This document shows, in pieces, positions 49,788 through 57,440 of a stretch of DNA of 64,000 nt. Source of the DNA: Streptosporangium album (GTDB taxonomy: Bacteria; Actinomycetota; Actinomycetes; Streptosporangiales; Streptosporangiaceae); assembly GCF_014203795.1 (NCBI RefSeq), contig NZ_JACHJU010000001.1, forward strand, positions 3,100,001 through 3,164,000, written 5' to 3'. The translations under genes were made by a program, and so were the position numbers. The first letter of the stretch is position 1. Every line of letters starts with the position of its first letter. The notes below the pieces were generated by a model that was given only the letters and a program-made list of their open reading frames with translations, was not told the origin of the DNA and ran no database searches.

Positions 49788-50240
49788 ATGGAAACACACG
49801 ATGGATCCGACGCCTCCGCCACCCGGCCGACCCCCGAAGAGGCGAGCGCGGCGCTCCGCGAAGTGGAGCAGGTCCGGTCCTCGCTCGACGTCGTCCCCGT
49901 ACCGGGGTGGTACATGCCCCTCCTGGCCCTCCTGGCCGCCGGGTCCGCGCTGGCCCAGCTGCTGCCGACGGCCGTCACGGTCGTGGTGGTCCTGATCATG
50001 GTGGCGGGGATCGGGGCGACGGTGCGGCTGTATGTACAGAAGGTCGGGTTCCTCAGGCAGGTCAAGGGGCGTGAGGTGTGGCCCGCGGTAGTGCCTCTCG
50101 TGGTCATCTACCTTGCCGCCGCCGTGCTCGACCTGGCCTACGGCCAGGAGTGGGGGTGGATCGTGGCAGCCGTCCTGGGCGGCGGCACCATCCTCGGCAT
50201 CGGCTACTACCACCAGCGGCGTGTTCGGAGGCAGGCATGA
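49788..50240 (+). CDS. Small membrane protein of unknown function
   Basis: A 150-residue protein with a charged cytoplasmic N-terminus (METHDGSDASATRPTPEEAS to about 40) and four predicted helices in two pairs (YMPLLALLAAGSALAQLLPT, VTVVVVLIMVAGIGATVRLY, AVVPLVVIYLAAAVLDLAY and GWIVAAVLGGGTILGIGYYH). It is transcribed with a winged-helix regulator that overlaps its stop (ATGA). Similar two-gene units are common in actinomycetes; the function is unknown. Confidence 0.75.
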   Translation: METHDGSDASATRPTPEEASAALREVEQVRSSLDVVPVPGWYMPLLALLAAGSALAQLLPTAVTVVVVLIMVAGIGATVRLYVQKVGFLRQVKGREVWPAVVPLVVIYLAAAVLDLAYGQEWGWIVAAVLGGGTILGIGYYHQRRVRRQA

Positions 50241-50539
50241 CGGTCGTGCGCGAGCCCGCGGACGGCTTCGACGCGACGATCCACGCGCCGAACCGGCTGC
50301 GCGTCTGCGCCCTGCTGGACGCGGTGTCGGAGGTGGAGTTCGGCGTGGTCCAGGAACGGCTCGACGTCAGCGCCTCCGTGCTCAGCAAGCACGTGAGCGT
50401 GCTGGTCGAGGCCGGCTACGTCAAGCAGCGCAAGGCCACCCGCGACACCCGGCAGCGCGTGTGGCTCCAGTTGACCGGCGCCGGTCGTGCCGCCTACCGT
50501 GCCCATGTCGCCGCCCTGCGGGCGATCGTCGGGGAGTGA
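50237..50539 (+). CDS. Winged-helix transcriptional regulator (MarR/ArsR-like)
   Basis: A 100-residue single-domain regulator: IHAPNRLRVCALLDAVSEVE, then FGVVQERLDVSASVLSKHVS, the recognition helix, VLVEAGYVKQRKATRDTRQR, the wing, and a C-terminal dimer helix. It is of the stand-alone DNA-binding type seen with small membrane proteins. It overlaps the upstream gene and probably represses this operon through the GGAAA/TTTCC dyads. Confidence 0.85.
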   Translation: MTVVREPADGFDATIHAPNRLRVCALLDAVSEVEFGVVQERLDVSASVLSKHVSVLVEAGYVKQRKATRDTRQRVWLQLTGAGRAAYRAHVAALRAIVGE

Positions 50540-50670
50540 GCGGTATGGCAGGGCGTCCCCGTCGTGGCCGGCACCGCGGTTCAGCGGGTCTGGAGGCGGC
50601 GACGTGGGAGGTCACGGTGTCGAGGACCGCGACCTGTGAGCGTCACCAGCCATGGCCCGTACTTCTCGGG

Positions 50671-50710
50671 GACTTGACTTCCTCCCCACGGCTGAAGCCG
50701 GGGGATTCCC
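50671..50710. mobile_element. IS200/IS605-type end hairpin remnant
   Basis: On the minus strand GGGAATCCCCCGGCTTCAGC, then CGTGGGGAGGAAGTCAAG, matches the conserved right-end hairpin of IS200/IS605 elements (also the TnpB guide RNA scaffold). The stem is CCCCCGGC/GCCGTGGGG around TTCA. No tnpA or tnpB frame is present nearby, so it is a solo end or a decayed MITE. Confidence 0.55.
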
Positions 50711-50730
50711 ACCCTCGCAGGTCGGATTTC

Positions 50731-51555
50731 CTACTTCACCGCCAGTCGCCTGCCAGGAGGACTCTCCTTTTTGGAGGCCGAGCCGTGGCGCAGCGGGTGC
50801 CAGGCGCTCACCAGGGCGAAGGCCAGCAGCAGCTCGGCGATGTCCCCGCCGTAGTACATGATCTCCGCGGCCCCGCGGAGCTGGTCGGGAGGGACCGGCA
50901 CATCGACCAGCAACCCGGCGTACATCAGCTGGGACAGCGTGGCGTGTACGGCGACCGCCACGCCCATCACGAGCAGCCGCATCGGCACCGACGGGCGTAG
51001 CGGCGCCGGATCGGGGCCGGCGATCACCCAGGCGAACAGGTAGCCCGCCAGCAGGAAGTGCAGATGGACCAGATGATGGGCCACCGGGCCGGTGGCGGTG
51101 ATCCGGTACAGCGGCGTGCAGTACAGCACCGCCAGACCGCCCACGCTGAGCATCAGTGCCGTCCACGGGTTGGCGATCACATGTACGGCGCCGCTCCGCA
51201 GTATCCGGCCGACGCGGCGCCCCTGGGACGGCGGCAGGGAGCCCAGCAGCAGCCGCACCGGGGCGCCCAGCACCAGACCCAGCGGCGCCAGCATCCCGAT
51301 GAGGAGATGCTGCAGCATGTGACCGCGGAAGTCCGCTCCGGCGAACGAGGCGACGGGTCCGGTCAGGGCGGCGGCGAGCAGGGCGGCGCCGGTGAGGAAG
51401 CTCGCCGTCCGCCACGGGCTCCACCCTCTGGTCTCATGGCGCCGGAGGGCCACCAGCGTCAGGTAGCCGGCCGCCAGGAGGACGGGCCCGATGACCGCGG
51501 GGAGCGTCCCGAGGTCGCCGCCATGGTGGTGCGCCGGGTGGGCGAGGAAGGTCAT
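50731..51555 (-). CDS. Cytochrome c oxidase assembly-like membrane protein (CtaG family)
   Basis: A 274-residue integral membrane protein with about seven helices. His-rich positions typical of the CtaG/Caa3 family include LAHPAHHHGGDLG, FRGHMLQHLLIGMLAPLGLV and HHLVHLHFLLAGYLFAWVIA. It may help insert copper into oxidase or act in copper handling. It starts inside the end of the DUF2243 gene (ATGA overlap), forming a pair common in actinomycetes. Confidence 0.85.
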   Translation of the reverse strand: MTFLAHPAHHHGGDLGTLPAVIGPVLLAAGYLTLVALRRHETRGWSPWRTASFLTGAALLAAALTGPVASFAGADFRGHMLQHLLIGMLAPLGLVLGAPVRLLLGSLPPSQGRRVGRILRSGAVHVIANPWTALMLSVGGLAVLYCTPLYRITATGPVAHHLVHLHFLLAGYLFAWVIAGPDPAPLRPSVPMRLLVMGVAVAVHATLSQLMYAGLLVDVPVPPDQLRGAAEIMYYGGDIAELLLAFALVSAWHPLRHGSASKKESPPGRRLAVK

Positions 51556-52109
51556 GGCGCCGGAGAGGCGGACGGGCGCCCGCTGTCCGAGCACAGGTCG
51601 ACCGGTGTGCCGCTGCGCTGCAGCGCCCAGCCTCCCACCACCAGCACGGCGCCCAGCAGCAGGAAGCCCAGATCCCACCAGGTCTGGTAGGGGCCGGTCC
51701 GCACATGGTGGATGCCCAGGATGTGGTGGTCGATGAGACCTTCGACCAGGTTGAACGCCCCCCATCCGACCAGGATCCATCCCCACAGCATCCGTGATCC
51801 CCACACCCGGCCCCGGGACCGGCCGATGCGCGAGTACAGCAGGCCGAGGCCGAGCAGGACCGCCAGCCAGGTGAACGCGTGGAAGAGCCCGTCCCACAAT
51901 GTGTTCATCCGGAGTCCGGCGACGGTGTTCGCCGGGTAGTACCGCAGGCCGATGTTGTCGGTGTCGGTGCTGCTCAGCATGTGATGCCACTGCAGGATCT
52001 GGTGGAGCAGGATGCCGTCGACGAACCCGCCCAGCCCGATGCCGAGAACCGTCCCGGGCAGGGCGATCCGCCGTCTCACGTCGGCTGGTCCTGCCGATCT
52101 GACCGCCAT
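51552..52109 (-). CDS. DUF2243 membrane protein
   Basis: A 185-residue protein with four to five helices, recognised by LGIGLGGFVDGILLHQILQW HHM-type His-rich motif, LWDGLFHAFTWLAVLLGLGL and NLVEGLIDHHILGIHHVR. The conserved histidines suggest metal or haem contact. It is co-encoded with the CtaG-like protein downstream (4-bp overlap). DUF2243 function is not established; the pairing hints at copper/oxidase biogenesis. Confidence 0.88.
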   Translation of the reverse strand: MAVRSAGPADVRRRIALPGTVLGIGLGGFVDGILLHQILQWHHMLSSTDTDNIGLRYYPANTVAGLRMNTLWDGLFHAFTWLAVLLGLGLLYSRIGRSRGRVWGSRMLWGWILVGWGAFNLVEGLIDHHILGIHHVRTGPYQTWWDLGFLLLGAVLVVGGWALQRSGTPVDLCSDSGRPSASPAP

Positions 52110-52332
52110 GTCGGCCGCCTTTCCGGGTCCGGCGCGTCGGTGCCGGTGCAGGCCTCGCGACTTCCGCCGGGCTCAACGGTGAATCTGCCCCGTAAGAAGA
52201 GATGAAATCGTGACATAGCGGTCAATTGTCTGATAAGCGGTCACGGTCTGCGGCGATCCTCGAGCGGGGATTCGACCGTCGCCCGTGGGCTGCGTGTTGC
52301 CATGCTACGTAGAACGAAATATAGTCTCCGGC

Positions 52333-52668
52333 ATGCCAAGGGGATCATCAGAAGTCAGCGAGCCGATGTACTTCGTCCTCGCCGCCCTCCTGGACGGGCC
52401 GCTCCACGGATACGCGATCATCAAGGGTGTCGCCGAGCTCTCGGGAGGACGCGTCAAGCCGTCCGTGGGCACCCTCTACGGCGTCCTCGACCGGCTGGCC
52501 GCCAACGGTGTGATCGTTGTGGACCGGGAGGAGACCGTGGACGGGCGCAGGCGGCGCTACTTCCGGATCACCGACTCGGGCAGCGCGCTGGTCCGGGCGG
52601 AGGCCGAGCGCATGCACGAGGCCGCCTCGGTGGTCAGGGGCCGCGCCCTGGGGGCGTTCTTCGCATGA
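52333..52668 (+). CDS. PadR-family transcriptional regulator
   Basis: A 111-residue PadR winged helix: EPMYFVLAALLDGPLHGYAI, then IKGVAELSGGRVKPSVGTLY, GVLDRLAANGVIVV and GRRRRYFRITDSGSAL, then one C-terminal dimerisation helix (PadR-s2 type). Its stop overlaps the next small gene (ATGA). PadR regulators in this arrangement usually repress their own operon with a membrane protein partner. Confidence 0.92.
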   Translation: MPRGSSEVSEPMYFVLAALLDGPLHGYAIIKGVAELSGGRVKPSVGTLYGVLDRLAANGVIVVDREETVDGRRRRYFRITDSGSALVRAEAERMHEAASVVRGRALGAFFA

Positions 52669-52853
52669 CGGCACTGGAGCGGCGCTACCGCCAGCTGCTG
52701 CTGGCCTACCCCCGCGGTTACCGGTCCGCCTACGGCGACGAGCTCATCGGCCTCCTGCTCGACACCGCCGACCCCGGCAGCTCACTGCCGCCGCCCAAGG
52801 AGCGGGAGATCGGGCTGCGGGTGGAGCGTGAGTTCGGCGCGGTCCTGGGCTGA
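52665..52853 (+). CDS. Short protein after PadR, probably truncated
   Basis: A 62-residue product beginning MTALERRYRQLLLAYPRGYR, then SAYGDELIGLLLDTADPG. This N-terminus is that of larger PadR-linked membrane proteins, but here the hydrophobic body is missing and the frame ends EREIGLRVEREFGAVLG. An internal deletion joining the N- and C-terminal ends would explain it. It is coupled to padR by a 4-bp overlap, so it is probably still translated. Confidence 0.6.
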   Translation: MTALERRYRQLLLAYPRGYRSAYGDELIGLLLDTADPGSSLPPPKEREIGLRVEREFGAVLG

Positions 52854-52947
52854 GGCCCCGTGCCCGCCGGGCTCGCCGGTGGTGGCCGAGCCGGGCGCGG
52901 TGATAGTTCGACAGGGAACGTAGGGTTTCCCCCCTAAAGTTCCACGT

Positions 52948-53844
52948 ATGGAACAGACCATCACGGCAGAGCCCCAGGTGGATCGCCGGGCGCTCGTGGC
53001 GGCAGGCGTCACCGTGGTGCTGTGGGCCTCGGCATTCGTCGCCATCCGCAGCGCCGCACCGTACTTCTCCCCCGGTGCCCTGGCTCTGGGCCGGTTGCTG
53101 GCGGGCTCGGTGGTGCTCGGCACCATCTGGCTGGTGCGGCGTGAGGGCCTGCCGCCGCGCGCCGCGTGGCCCGGCATCCTGGGCTCCGGAATCCTGTGGT
53201 TCGGCCTCTACATGGTCGTCCTGAACTGGGGCGAGCAGGAAGTGGACGCGGGGACGGCGGCTATGGTCGTCAACGTCGGCCCGATCATGATCGCGCTCCT
53301 CGGCGGCTGGCTGCTCGGGGAAGGGTTCCCGCCCCGTCTGATGTCGGGGATGGCGGTGTCGTTCCTCGGCGCCGTCGTGGTGGGGGTGTCCATGTCCGAC
53401 GGGGGCCGCGCGTCGGTCGTCGGGGTCCTGCTCTGCCTGCTCGCGGCGGTGACGTACGCCGGTGGCGTGGTCTGCCAGAAGCCCGCGCTGCGGCACGGCT
53501 CGGCGCTGCAGGTCACCACCTTCGGCTGCTTCGTCGGCACGGCGGCCTGCCTGCCGTTCGCGGGCCAGCTGGTGTCGCAGATGACGGATGCCCCGCTGTC
53601 TGCGACGCTGAACGTCCTCTACCTGGGGGTCTTTCCGACGGCTCTGGCGTTCACCACCTGGGCCTACGCGCTCGCCCGCACCACCGCGGGCAAGATGGGC
53701 GCCACGACCTATGTCGTTCCGACCATGGTGGTCCTGATGGCCTGGATGGTCCTCGGCGAGATCCCCGGCTGGCTGACCCTCGCCGGCGGCCTGCTCTGCC
53801 TCGCCGGCGTGGCCGTCTCCCGAGGGCGGCCCGCGAGGGCGTGA
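52948..53844 (+). CDS. EamA/DMT-family transporter
   Basis: A 298-residue ten-helix transporter with two EamA repeats: VTVVLWASAFVAIRSAAPYF at the start of repeat 1 and VGVLLCLLAAVTYAGGVVCQ at the start of repeat 2, then FTTWAYALARTTAGKMGATT and LMAWMVLGEIPGWLTLAGGL. Such proteins export amino acids or other metabolites. It is monocistronic, with its own upstream gap. The substrate is unknown. Confidence 0.92.
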   Translation: MEQTITAEPQVDRRALVAAGVTVVLWASAFVAIRSAAPYFSPGALALGRLLAGSVVLGTIWLVRREGLPPRAAWPGILGSGILWFGLYMVVLNWGEQEVDAGTAAMVVNVGPIMIALLGGWLLGEGFPPRLMSGMAVSFLGAVVVGVSMSDGGRASVVGVLLCLLAAVTYAGGVVCQKPALRHGSALQVTTFGCFVGTAACLPFAGQLVSQMTDAPLSATLNVLYLGVFPTALAFTTWAYALARTTAGKMGATTYVVPTMVVLMAWMVLGEIPGWLTLAGGLLCLAGVAVSRGRPARA

Positions 53845-53860
53845 GCCCCGGACGGAACGG

Positions 53861-54370
53861 TCAGGCGGGTATCGAGACGCCGAGACCGCCGCGGGTCTGC
53901 GCGCCGTACCTCTCCTTCTCCCGGGCGATGTCGAGGGGCTTGATGCCGCTCCGCCCGCTCAGCACCTCCTCGGTGAGCAGGTCGGCCGGGACCAGCCAGG
54001 ACACCTCGAACTCCAGTCCGTCGGGATCCTTGGCGTACAGGGCCTTGGTGGTGGAGTGGTCCGAGGCGCCGACCAGCGCGTCCAGCTCGCCGAGCTTGAG
54101 CGCGATCCGCTCCAGCTCCGCCAGGGTGTCCACCTCCCAGGCCAGGTGGTAGAGGCCGACGGTGGAGCGTCCGGCGCCGGAGGGGCCTGCCTGGGCGCCG
54201 AGCTCGAACAGGCCGAGGTCGTGGTCGTTGGTGGAGCCGGAGGCCTGCAGGAACGCGGCTCCCCGCATCTCCATGACGACCCGGAAGCCGAGGGCCTCCC
54301 GGTAGAAGGCCACGCTGCGCTCCACGTCGCGCACGAACAGGACCGCGTGGTTGAGCCGTTGGACCGGCAT
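53861..54370 (-). CDS. VOC-family (glyoxalase/extradiol dioxygenase-like) protein
   Basis: A 169-residue vicinal-oxygen-chelate protein: MPVQRLNHAVLFVRDVERSV (His8, metal ligand), FYREALGFRVVMEMRGAAFL, VGLYHLAWEVDTLAELER (His) and KDPDGLEFEVSWLV (Glu). The metal triad His-His-Glu is complete, like catechol 2,3-dioxygenase relatives. It is divergent from a MarR gene, with two TTGA-N4-TCAA operators between, so it is probably induced by an aromatic or electrophilic ligand. Confidence 0.92.
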   Translation of the reverse strand: MPVQRLNHAVLFVRDVERSVAFYREALGFRVVMEMRGAAFLQASGSTNDHDLGLFELGAQAGPSGAGRSTVGLYHLAWEVDTLAELERIALKLGELDALVGASDHSTTKALYAKDPDGLEFEVSWLVPADLLTEEVLSGRSGIKPLDIAREKERYGAQTRGGLGVSIPA

Positions 54371-54386
54371 GGTTCCTCCCATAAAA

Positions 54387-54431
54387 CTTGAACTCTCAAG
54401 CACTTTACCGCCAGATGTTTGAGAGTTCAAG
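54387..54431. promoter_or_regulatory. MarR operator pair
   Basis: CTTGAACTCTCAA (54387-54399) and its exact complement TTGAGAGTTCAAG (54419-54431) form a 13-bp inverted repeat separated by 19 bp. Each arm is itself a TTGA-N4-TCAA dyad, a MarR-type site. The spacing suggests a two-dimer operator covering both divergent promoters. Confidence 0.8.
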
Positions 54432-54443
54432 TAAACTGAGACG

Positions 54444-54893
54444 GTGACGCGATGGCTGGACGATGACGAGCAGCACGCCTGGCGTGCGTTCCTGGCGGCC
54501 TCCCAGCTCGTCCAGGAGGAGCTGGACCGCCAGTTGCAGCGGGATTCCGGCATGCCGCACGCCTACTACGCGGTGCTGGTGAAGCTGTCGGAGGCGCCGG
54601 GCCGCACGCTGCGGATGAGCGAACTCGCGTCGGAGGTCAACTCCTCGCAGAGCCGGCTCTCCCACGCGGTGGCCCGGCTGGAGGAGCGCGGCTGGGTGCG
54701 GCGCGAGCCATGCGCGGCCGACAAGCGTGTGAGCTGGGCGGTCCTCACCGACGAGGGGTTCGCGGTGCTCGCCGCGGCGGCACCCGGTCACGTCGAGGCG
54801 GTACGGCAGAGCCTCTTCGACCTGCTCACCCCCGAGCAGGTCATCCAGCTCGCCGGGATCTGCGATGCGGTGCTGAGGAAGCCGGAGGCCTGA
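54444..54893 (+). CDS. MarR-family transcriptional regulator
   Basis: A 149-residue MarR protein (GTG start at 54444): WRAFLAASQLVQEELDRQLQ, AYYAVLVKLSEAPGRTLRMS, the recognition helix ELASEVNSSQSRLSHAVARL, the wing EERGWVRREPCAADKRVSWA and a C-terminal dimerisation helix. It is divergent from the VOC gene and likely binds the dyads at 54387-54431 to repress both. A single Cys in the wing (about 92) could in principle sense oxidants. Confidence 0.93.
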   Translation: MTRWLDDDEQHAWRAFLAASQLVQEELDRQLQRDSGMPHAYYAVLVKLSEAPGRTLRMSELASEVNSSQSRLSHAVARLEERGWVRREPCAADKRVSWAVLTDEGFAVLAAAAPGHVEAVRQSLFDLLTPEQVIQLAGICDAVLRKPEA

Positions 54894-54963
54894 GCGGCCC
54901 CGGCGGCTCGCCGAGGAGATCAGCGTGGGCCGGGACCCGTCGGGTCTGTAAAACCGGTGGCGG

Positions 54964-56211
54964 TCAGCGCGGGGCGGGGGGCGTCCCGGCCGCGGCCAGG
55001 TGGGCTCCGGGGTCGGCGATGATCCGGTGGATGACCTGCCCGGCGGCGCCCAGGGTCGCGGCGTCGCCGCCGAGCCGGGAGACGGTGAGTTCGGGGACGG
55101 TGTGGCGCATCGTGCTCAGCCGGGCGGTCATCGTGTCGTGGGCCGGGCCGTGGATCCACGGGAACAGCGGGGCGAAGATGCCGCCCAGCACGATCGTCCC
55201 GGGATCCATCAGGTGGACCGTGGAGGTGAGCGCCACGCCGAGTGCCTGCCCGGCACGCTCGCAGGCGCGCAGCGCACCGGCCTCGCCCGCCCGCAGGCGC
55301 TCCACGAGCTCGGGGATGCCGCCCGCCGCCGAGCCGCCCGCCGCCCCTCCCGATCCGGTCGCTCCTCCCGATCCGCCCGCCGCCGATCCGGCCGTCCCGC
55401 CGAGGCCGGCCGCGCGCAGGAGAGCCTCCTGGCCCGCGTACTGTTCCAGACAGCCCCGGCCGCCGCAGCGGCAGGCGGGGCCGTCGGGGGAGACGATCAC
55501 GTGGCCGAGCTCTCCGGCCAGTCCCCGGGTGCCGCGGAAGAGGGCGCCGCCGACCACCAGGCCCGCGCCGATACCGATCTCGCCGGACACATGGAGGAAG
55601 TCGCCGGTGCCGGAGCCGAACCAGAGCTCGCCCAGCGCCGCCAGGTTGGCCTCGTTCTCCACGTCCACGGGGAAGTCCAGCAGGTCGCCCACCCGGACGT
55701 CGTGCCAGCCGAGGTTCGGGGCGGAGTGGAGGAGCCCGTCGTCCACAGGGCCGGGGACGGCGAGGGTGGATCCGGCGATGGTGAGGCCTTGTGAACGGGC
55801 TTCATCCACAGCCTTGCGGGCAAGTTTCTGCAGGTGAGAAAGGGTTTCCGTAGGCGAGGTGACCTGGTTGTCCACAGCCTGTGCACAACGCAGCCGTACC
55901 GAGAGGGTGAGGTCCACGACGCACGCGGACAGGTAGTCGACGTTGATCTCGAGGCCGAGGGCCGCGACCCGGTCCCCGCTGAGGCCGACCGCCGTGCCCG
56001 GCCGTCCCCGCTCGCCGTCGCGCAGCGCGCCCGACTCGGTGACCATGCCGGCGTCGAGCAGGTCGCCGACCATCTTGGACACCGTGGTCTTGGTCAGTCC
56101 GGTGATCTCGGCCAGCGCCGCACGGGTGACGGGCCCGCTCCGGCGGACCTCGCCGAGGACCACGCCGAGGTTGCGGGCACGCATCGAGTCATGGCGTACG
56201 GCCTGCGTCAT
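54964..56211 (-). CDS. xylR: ROK-family transcriptional repressor (XylR-like)
   Basis: A 415-residue ROK repressor starting MTQAVRHDSMRARNLGVVLG. The helix-turn-helix includes ALAEITGLTKTTVSKMVGDL. The sugar-kinase-like domain has GLEINVDYLSACVVDLT, GEIGIGAGLVVGGALFRGTR, GELGHVIVSPDG and the zinc motif CRCGGRGCLEQY. An unusual Gly/Ala/Ser-rich insert of about 30 residues (near 280-310, GSAAGGSGGATGSGG) follows the zinc motif. It is divergent from xylAB with a dyad between, so it should repress xylose use until xylose binds. Confidence 0.88.
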   Translation of the reverse strand: MTQAVRHDSMRARNLGVVLGEVRRSGPVTRAALAEITGLTKTTVSKMVGDLLDAGMVTESGALRDGERGRPGTAVGLSGDRVAALGLEINVDYLSACVVDLTLSVRLRCAQAVDNQVTSPTETLSHLQKLARKAVDEARSQGLTIAGSTLAVPGPVDDGLLHSAPNLGWHDVRVGDLLDFPVDVENEANLAALGELWFGSGTGDFLHVSGEIGIGAGLVVGGALFRGTRGLAGELGHVIVSPDGPACRCGGRGCLEQYAGQEALLRAAGLGGTAGSAAGGSGGATGSGGAAGGSAAGGIPELVERLRAGEAGALRACERAGQALGVALTSTVHLMDPGTIVLGGIFAPLFPWIHGPAHDTMTARLSTMRHTVPELTVSRLGGDAATLGAAGQVIHRIIADPGAHLAAAGTPPAPR

Positions 56212-56251
56212 GGAACACCCCCTCTTGACGATCCCACCACCTCGCACCATA

Positions 56252-56274
56252 TTAAGTCCATAAAGTGGATTAAA
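56252..56274. promoter_or_regulatory. XylR-type operator in the xylR-xylA gap
   Basis: TTAAGTCCA-TAAAG-TGGATTAAA is an imperfect 9-bp dyad in the 77-bp gap between the ROK gene and xylA, AT-rich against the local background. The position overlaps the xylA promoter region, 15 bp before the start codon. Confidence 0.7.
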
Positions 56275-56288
56275 TCGGAGGACCGCGC

Positions 56289-57440
56289 ATGAGCGACTAC
56301 ACCCCCACACCCGAGGACCGCTTCACCTTCGGGCTGTGGACCGTCGGCTGGCAGGCCCGTGACCAGTTCGGAGACGCGAGCCGCGCCCCGCTCGACCCGG
56401 TGGAGAGCGTTCACCGGCTCGCCGAGCTCGGCGCCTACGGCGTCACCTTCCACGACGACGACCTGCTGGCCGTCGAGCCGGACCGGGACAGGGCCGTCGA
56501 GCGTTTCAAGAAGGCGCTGGCCGAGACGGGGCTGAAGGTCCCGATGGCCACCACCAACCTGTTCACCCACCCGGTCTTCAAGGACGGCGGGTTCACCAGC
56601 AACGACCGCGAGGTCCGCCGCTACGCCCTGCGCAAGGTGATGCGCAACGTCGACCTGGCCGCCGAGCTCGGCGCGACCACCTATGTCTGCTGGGGCGGCA
56701 GGGAGGGCGCCGAGTCCGGCGCCGCCAAGGACATCAGGGCCGCGCTCAGCCGTTACAAGGAGGGCATGGACCTGCTCACCTCCTACGTGATCGACAAGGG
56801 CTACGACATCAGGTTCGCCATCGAGCCCAAGCCGAACGAGCCGCGCGGCGACATCCTGCTCCCGACCGTCGGCCACGCGCTGGCGTTCATCAACGAGCTG
56901 GAGCACGCCGAGCGGGTGGGTCTCAACCCCGAGGTCGGCCACGAGGAGATGGCCGGGCTCAACTTCGCGCACGGCATCGCGCAGGCGCTCTGGCACGGCA
57001 AGCTGTTCCACATCGACCTGAACGGCCAGCACGGCACGCGGTACGACCAGGACCTGGTCTTCGGCCACGGGGACGTGAAGAACGCGTTCTTCCTGGTGGA
57101 CCTGCTGGAGAACGGCGGCTACGACGGTCCCCGGCACTTCGACTACAAGCCGCTGCGCACCGAGGACGCCGAGGACGTCTGGGTCTCGGCCGCGGCCAAC
57201 ATGCGCACCTACCTGATCCTGAAGGAGAAGGTGAAGGCGTTCCGCGCCGACCCCGAGGTCGCCGAGGCGCTCGCCGCCAGCAGGGTCGCCGAGCTGTCGG
57301 AGCCCACGCTCGCCCCCGGCGAGACGCTGGAGGACCTGCACCGCGACGACTTCGACGTCGAGCGGGCCGCCGCACGCGGATTCCACTTCTCCCGCCTGAA
57401 CCAACTGGCCATGGAGCACCTCCTCGGGGTCCGCGGATGA
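56289..57440 (+). CDS. xylA: Xylose isomerase
   Basis: A 383-residue TIM-barrel isomerase converting D-xylose to D-xylulose, with two metal sites. Catalytic and metal motifs are VTFHDDDLL (about 52-60), [45 protein letters not shown] and [10 protein letters not shown]. The length fits the short class I actinobacterial enzymes. GGAGG lies seven to eleven bases before the ATG. The stop overlaps xylB (ATGA). Confidence 0.97.
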   Translation: MSDYTPTPEDRFTFGLWTVGWQARDQFGDASRAPLDPVESVHRLAELGAYGVTFHDDDLLAVEPDRDRAVERFKKALAETGLKVPMATTNLFTHPVFKDGGFTSNDREVRRYALRKVMRNVDLAAELGATTYVCWGGREGAESGAAKDIRAALSRYKEGMDLLTSYVIDKGYDIRFAIEPKPNEPRGDILLPTVGHALAFINELEHAERVGLNPEVGHEEMAGLNFAHGIAQALWHGKLFHIDLNGQHGTRYDQDLVFGHGDVKNAFFLVDLLENGGYDGPRHFDYKPLRTEDAEDVWVSAAANMRTYLILKEKVKAFRADPEVAEALAASRVAELSEPTLAPGETLEDLHRDDFDVERAAARGFHFSRLNQLAMEHLLGVRG

